Part shown: positions 5,203-7,707 of the stretch, piece after piece | Layout of the letters: each line of letters opens with the position of its first letter | Numbering within the stretch: position 1 is the stretch's first letter | Origin: Planctomycetes bacterium UBA2386 | Lineage (GTDB): Bacteria > Planctomycetota > UBA1135 > UBA2386 | Length of the DNA: 7,707 bases | Direction: 5' to 3' | Assembly: GCA_002343845.1 (NCBI GenBank) | Contig: DDSQ01000077.1 | Span: forward strand, 1-7,707 | The notes under the pieces: model-generated | Told to the model about the DNA's origin: nothing | What the model saw: only the letters and a program-made list of their open reading frames with translations | Database searches by the model: none | Made by a program: the position numbers and the translations under genes

Positions 5203-6171
5203 ATGATGATGGACCAGGGCAGGGCCCTCGAGCGGCCCGATCGTGTCTTCGACGACCTGGACGAAGCGGCGGCGCGCCGCTGGGGTCGCGAGCCGCAGCG
5301 GCTGCGTCACGGCTGGCACCGCTCGGGGCTCTTCGGCCTGGACGCGCTGGCCTCGCTGATCGATCGCTATCCCGTCGAACATCACGCGATCGTCGCGACG
5401 AGCACGCGCGGCGACGGACAGCGCGTCTGGCGCGAGGGCGAGATCCGCGGGCTCGCGGGACGCCAGGTGATCGAGGCGATCGCCGAGGGCGGTCTGTGGC
5501 TGAACCTGCGCAACGTCCAGCTGGTCGACCCGGACTACGGCCGCCTGCTCGAGTCGGCCTACGCCGAGCTGCGCGCCGCGGTCCCGGGCTTCGAGCCCTC
5601 GGCGCTGCGCATGGGCATCCTGATCTCGTCGCCCCGCGCGCAGGTGCACTACCACGCGGACCTGCCGGGGCAGTCGCTGTGGCAGATCCACGGGCGCAAG
5701 CGGGTCTACGTCTACCCGCCTGCCGATCCGTACCTGCCGCAGGAGGCGCTGGAGAACATCGCCTTGTCGGGGGTCGAGGTCGACATGCCCTACCGGGCCG
5801 AGTTCGACCGCGATGCCGTCGCCCTCGACCTGCAGCCGGGCGACATGGCGCACTGGCCGCTGAACTCGCCCCATCGCGTCGACAACGAGGACTGCCTGAA
5901 CATCTCGGTGACCACGGAGCACTGGACCGCCGCGATCCGGCGCTCGCAGATGGTCAACGTGGCCAACGGCGTGCTGCGTCGGCATCTGGGCCTGAAGGCG
6001 CGCGGCCGCGAGCTCGCCGGACCGGGCTTCTGGGCCAAGGCGCTGATGCAGGCCGCCTGGCGGCGGACCCCCTGGGCACGGCGCCTGCAGCGGATGTGCC
6101 GGCCGATCGACTTCCGGCTGTCGCCGCACCCGGGCCGTCGCCTCGTCGACATCCCGGCCTACTACCGCTGA
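5203..6171 (+). CDS. JmjC/cupin_8-like Fe(II)/2-oxoglutarate-dependent oxygenase
   Basis: The 322-residue product carries the elements of a JmjC-type (cupin_8) dioxygenase. The sequence VHYHADLPGQSLWQIHGRKRVYVYPP gives the iron-binding His151-x-Asp153 and a candidate 2-oxoglutarate-binding Lys166; a later strand, DMAHWPLNSPHRV, gives the distal His224. Upstream, residues 1-130 form a helical N-terminal region with RWGREPQRLRHGWH and LWLNLRNVQ; downstream, residues about 240-322 are basic and helical (ARRLQRMCRPIDF). Family members hydroxylate amino-acid side chains of proteins or small molecules; the substrate here is unknown. No signal peptide is present, so it should act in the cytoplasm. 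The start at 5203 follows GGAG, but 5191 (four residues longer) is possible. It lies between two GNAT paralogs and is 12 nt from the second, so they probably share a transcript and possibly a substrate. Confidence 0.85.
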   Translation: MMMDQGRALERPDRVFDDLDEAAARRWGREPQRLRHGWHRSGLFGLDALASLIDRYPVEHHAIVATSTRGDGQRVWREGEIRGLAGRQVIEAIAEGGLWLNLRNVQLVDPDYGRLLESAYAELRAAVPGFEPSALRMGILISSPRAQVHYHADLPGQSLWQIHGRKRVYVYPPADPYLPQEALENIALSGVEVDMPYRAEFDRDAVALDLQPGDMAHWPLNSPHRVDNEDCLNISVTTEHWTAAIRRSQMVNVANGVLRRHLGLKARGRELAGPGFWAKALMQAAWRRTPWARRLQRMCRPIDFRLSPHPGRRLVDIPAYYR

Positions 6172-6175
6172 GGGG
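6170..6175 (+). promoter_or_regulatory. Ribosome binding site of the second GNAT gene, overlapping the oxygenase stop
   Basis: GAGGGG begins within the TGA stop of the oxygenase gene and lies 8 nt before the GTG start at 6184. It supports the GTG start and indicates that the two genes are translated from one message. Confidence 0.7.
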
Positions 6176-6183
6176 TCACCGAC

Positions 6184-7344
6184 GTGAGCGCGCATGCATT
6201 GTCGAGGCCGGCCGGCTTCACGCGGACCGGCGACCCGTGGACGGTCGAGTACGTCGACTCGATCGACCACTTCCTGAGCCTGTGCACGCGGCTGCGCCGG
6301 GGGCATGCGGAGGTCTTCCAGCAGCGCGCCTGGCTGCGCAGCTGGTATGCCTGCGTCGCGCGCCAGCCCGGCCTTCGCCCGCTGCTGCTGGCCGTGCGCC
6401 GCGAGGGCGAGCCGGGCGACGCGATGCTGCTGCCGCTGATCCTGCGCTCCGAGGGTCGTGTGCGGGTGGCCGAGTGCGCCGACCTGGGCGTGACCGACTA
6501 CAACGCGCCGCTGGTGCGCGACGGCCTGGCGCTCGGCGCCGAGGACGCCGCGGTGCTCGCGCAGGCCCTGCGGCGGGCGCTGCGTGGCATCGACCTGCTG
6601 CGCCTGGACAAGCTGGTCGAGGCCTGCGGGGGACAGCCCAACCCCTGGTTGCGCCTGTTCGACAGCCTGCCCAGCCCGCTGTCCGGCCACCGGCTGCGCG
6701 TGCACGACGACTACGCCGACTGGATGGCGCACATCGGCAAGCACGCCCGCAAGGAGTTCGAGCGCAGCTGGCGGGTCTTCCAGCGCGAGCCGCAGGCACG
6801 CTTCGTGCGCGCCACCGATGTCGACGAGGGCCTGTCGCTGCTGCGCCGCATGGCGCAGCTGCAGCACGAGCGGCATGCCGGCAAGCCCGGCTACCGGCTG
6901 GCCGAGGAGGCCTACGACGGCTTCTACGAACACTACCTGCGTGCCAACCTCGACAAGGGCGGCTGCGTCGTCACGGCGCTGCTCGCCGGGGACGAGATGG
7001 TGGCCGGCCTGTTCAGCGTCCACGACGGCCGACGCCTGACGATGCTGCGCATCGCCATCGGCGGCGAACGCTGGAAATCCTGTGCGCCGGGCAAGCTGCT
7101 GCTCGAGCGCACGATCCACGCGCTGCACGCGCAGGGCTGCCGCGAGTTCGATCTGGGCATCGGCGACTACGAGCACAAGCGCGCCTTCCGCCCGAAGGCG
7201 GTGCCGCTGCACGAGTCCTGCGTGGCGCTGTCGCTGCGCGGCCTGGCGCTGCGCGCGGCCTGGCGGCTGAAGCACCTGCTGCGCCGCCAGCCGGCGCTGC
7301 GCGCCGCGGCCCGCCGCCTGCGGCAGCGGGCGCGCCCGGCCTGA
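6184..7344 (+). CDS. BioF2-like / Acetyltransf_6 GNAT-fold acyltransferase (copy 2)
   Basis: The product is 386 residues, started by GTG with a good ribosome binding site. It keeps features seen in Acetyltransf_6 (CelD/BioF2-like, FemAB-related) proteins: WLRSWYACV (50-58), [12 protein letters not shown] (100-111), a basic helix with [16 protein letters not shown] (184-199), a second GNAT half with [20 protein letters not shown] (269-288), and the C-terminal [13 protein letters not shown] (325-337) with its Asp-Tyr and Lys. Relatives act in polysaccharide, cell-envelope and peptide modification by moving acyl or aminoacyl groups from CoA or tRNA; which one applies is not visible. The C-terminus is very Arg-rich ([22 protein letters not shown]), possibly for membrane or nucleic-acid contact. 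It is cotranscribed with the oxygenase upstream and ends before a strong hairpin. It is probably the active partner of the degenerate copy at 3933-5069. Confidence 0.85.
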   Translation: MSAHALSRPAGFTRTGDPWTVEYVDSIDHFLSLCTRLRRGHAEVFQQRAWLRSWYACVARQPGLRPLLLAVRREGEPGDAMLLPLILRSEGRVRVAECADLGVTDYNAPLVRDGLALGAEDAAVLAQALRRALRGIDLLRLDKLVEACGGQPNPWLRLFDSLPSPLSGHRLRVHDDYADWMAHIGKHARKEFERSWRVFQREPQARFVRATDVDEGLSLLRRMAQLQHERHAGKPGYRLAEEAYDGFYEHYLRANLDKGGCVVTALLAGDEMVAGLFSVHDGRRLTMLRIAIGGERWKSCAPGKLLLERTIHALHAQGCREFDLGIGDYEHKRAFRPKAVPLHESCVALSLRGLALRAAWRLKHLLRRQPALRAAARRLRQRARPA

Positions 7345-7354
7345 CGCGCGCCGC

Positions 7355-7380
7355 GCCGGGCGCCGCGTGGCGCCCGGCTT
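7355..7380 (+). terminator. Strong GC hairpin ending the GNAT-oxygenase-GNAT group
   Basis: GCCGGGCGCC (7355-7364) and GGCGCCCGGC (7369-7378) form a perfect 10-bp stem with a GCGT loop, 10 nt after the stop of the second GNAT gene, followed by TTGCGTT. The T-run is short, but the stem is strong and well placed for termination before the ABC gene. Confidence 0.65.
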
Positions 7381-7426
7381 GCGTTCGGTCAAGCGCCGGC
7401 GGCTCGCGGGACGCGACGATGCCGCC

Positions 7427-7707
7427 ATGGGCGCCGTTCGCGAGGCCGCGCCGGTCTTCTCCGCGCGCGGGCTGTGCAAGACCTACCGCACGGGCGAGGT
7501 CGAGGTCCGCGCGCTGCAGGACGTCGATCTGGACATCGGCCGCGGCGAGTTCATCGTGTTGCTCGGGCCCTCGGGCAGCGGGAAGTCGACGCTGCTCAAC
7601 ATCCTCGGCGGGCTGGACGTTCCCAGCAGCGGCGAGGTGGTCTTCGGCGACCACCGGCTGACCGGCGCCAGCGAAGCCGAGCTCACGCGCTACCGGCGCG
7701 AGCACGT
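7427..7707 (+). CDS. ABC transporter ATP-binding protein, MacB/LolD-type, N-terminal part (runs off right edge)
   Basis: The first 93 codons are present. The protein opens [37 protein letters not shown], with the A-loop Tyr20 of the KTY motif, then [24 protein letters not shown], which contains the Walker A motif (Gly47 to Thr55). It continues [29 protein letters not shown], just short of the expected Q-loop. The LLNILGGLD and LTxYRRxHV wording is typical of the COG1136 group (LolD, MacB, DevA) that pairs with FtsX/MacB-type permeases to move lipoproteins, peptides or other envelope substrates. Walker B, the signature motif and the permease lie outside the window. The ATG at 7427 has no good Shine-Dalgarno sequence, and no in-frame alternative start lies just upstream. 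A hairpin at 7355-7378 separates it from the GNAT genes, so a functional link with them is uncertain. Confidence 0.88.
   Translation, partial: MGAVREAAPVFSARGLCKTYRTGEVEVRALQDVDLDIGRGEFIVLLGPSGSGKSTLLNILGGLDVPSSGEVVFGDHRLTGASEAELTRYRREH

Noticed and set aside
4561..7479. Minus-strand open frame of 972 codons covering the GNAT-oxygenase-GNAT genes
   Set aside because: Its translation is low-complexity and Gln/Arg/Ala-rich, with no family resemblance, and it lies opposite three well-supported genes. It is a codon-bias shadow.
5121..7661. Plus-strand open frame of 846 codons overlapping the oxygenase, second GNAT and ABC genes
   Set aside because: Arg/Ala/Pro-rich shadow in another frame; the in-frame JmjC, GNAT and Walker A motifs all lie in different frames.

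Overview
The window looks like chromosomal DNA from a high-GC betaproteobacterium of the order Burkholderiales, possibly the Rubrivivax/Leptothrix/Ideonella side. The basis is strong G/C bias at third codon positions, an Omp32-type trimeric porin ending in Phe, a DUF485-ActP acetate uptake pair and an ExoD-family membrane protein. The genus is inferred from gene content and style; no 16S or other marker is present.

Left half (1-3737), all genes on the minus strand. Reading in the direction of transcription: a TerC-type membrane protein fused to a C-terminal universal-stress (UspA) domain (3737-2523); an ExoD-family membrane protein (2339-1734) followed by an intrinsic terminator; a general porin (1544-567) preceded by a near-perfect sigma-54 (-24/-12) promoter and followed by a long hairpin; then the DUF485 protein YjcH (406-98), whose stop codon overlaps the GTG start of actP, which runs off the left edge. 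The space between the porin and yjcH holds an 11-bp-periodic array of CTGAC-type units that looks like a tandem regulator-binding site.

Right half (3933-7707), all genes on the plus strand, divergent from the TerC gene across a 195-bp intergenic region rich in inverted repeats. Two paralogous BioF2-like/Acetyltransf_6 GNAT proteins (3933-5069 and 6184-7344) flank a JmjC/cupin_8-type Fe(II)/2-oxoglutarate oxygenase (5203-6171). The oxygenase and the second GNAT are 12 nt apart with the ribosome binding site overlapping the stop, so they are probably cotranscribed; the first GNAT is 133 nt upstream. The first GNAT has lost motifs kept in the second and may be a non-catalytic or diverged copy. 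A 10-bp GC hairpin closes this group, and a MacB/LolD-type ABC ATPase starts at 7427 and runs off the right edge.

Most of the window is ordinary housekeeping or accessory metabolism: acetate uptake, porin, envelope and metal/stress proteins. The least explained part is the GNAT - JmjC oxygenase - GNAT module. Its substrate cannot be read from the sequence, but its make-up suggests peptide, amino-acid or envelope/secondary-metabolite modification.
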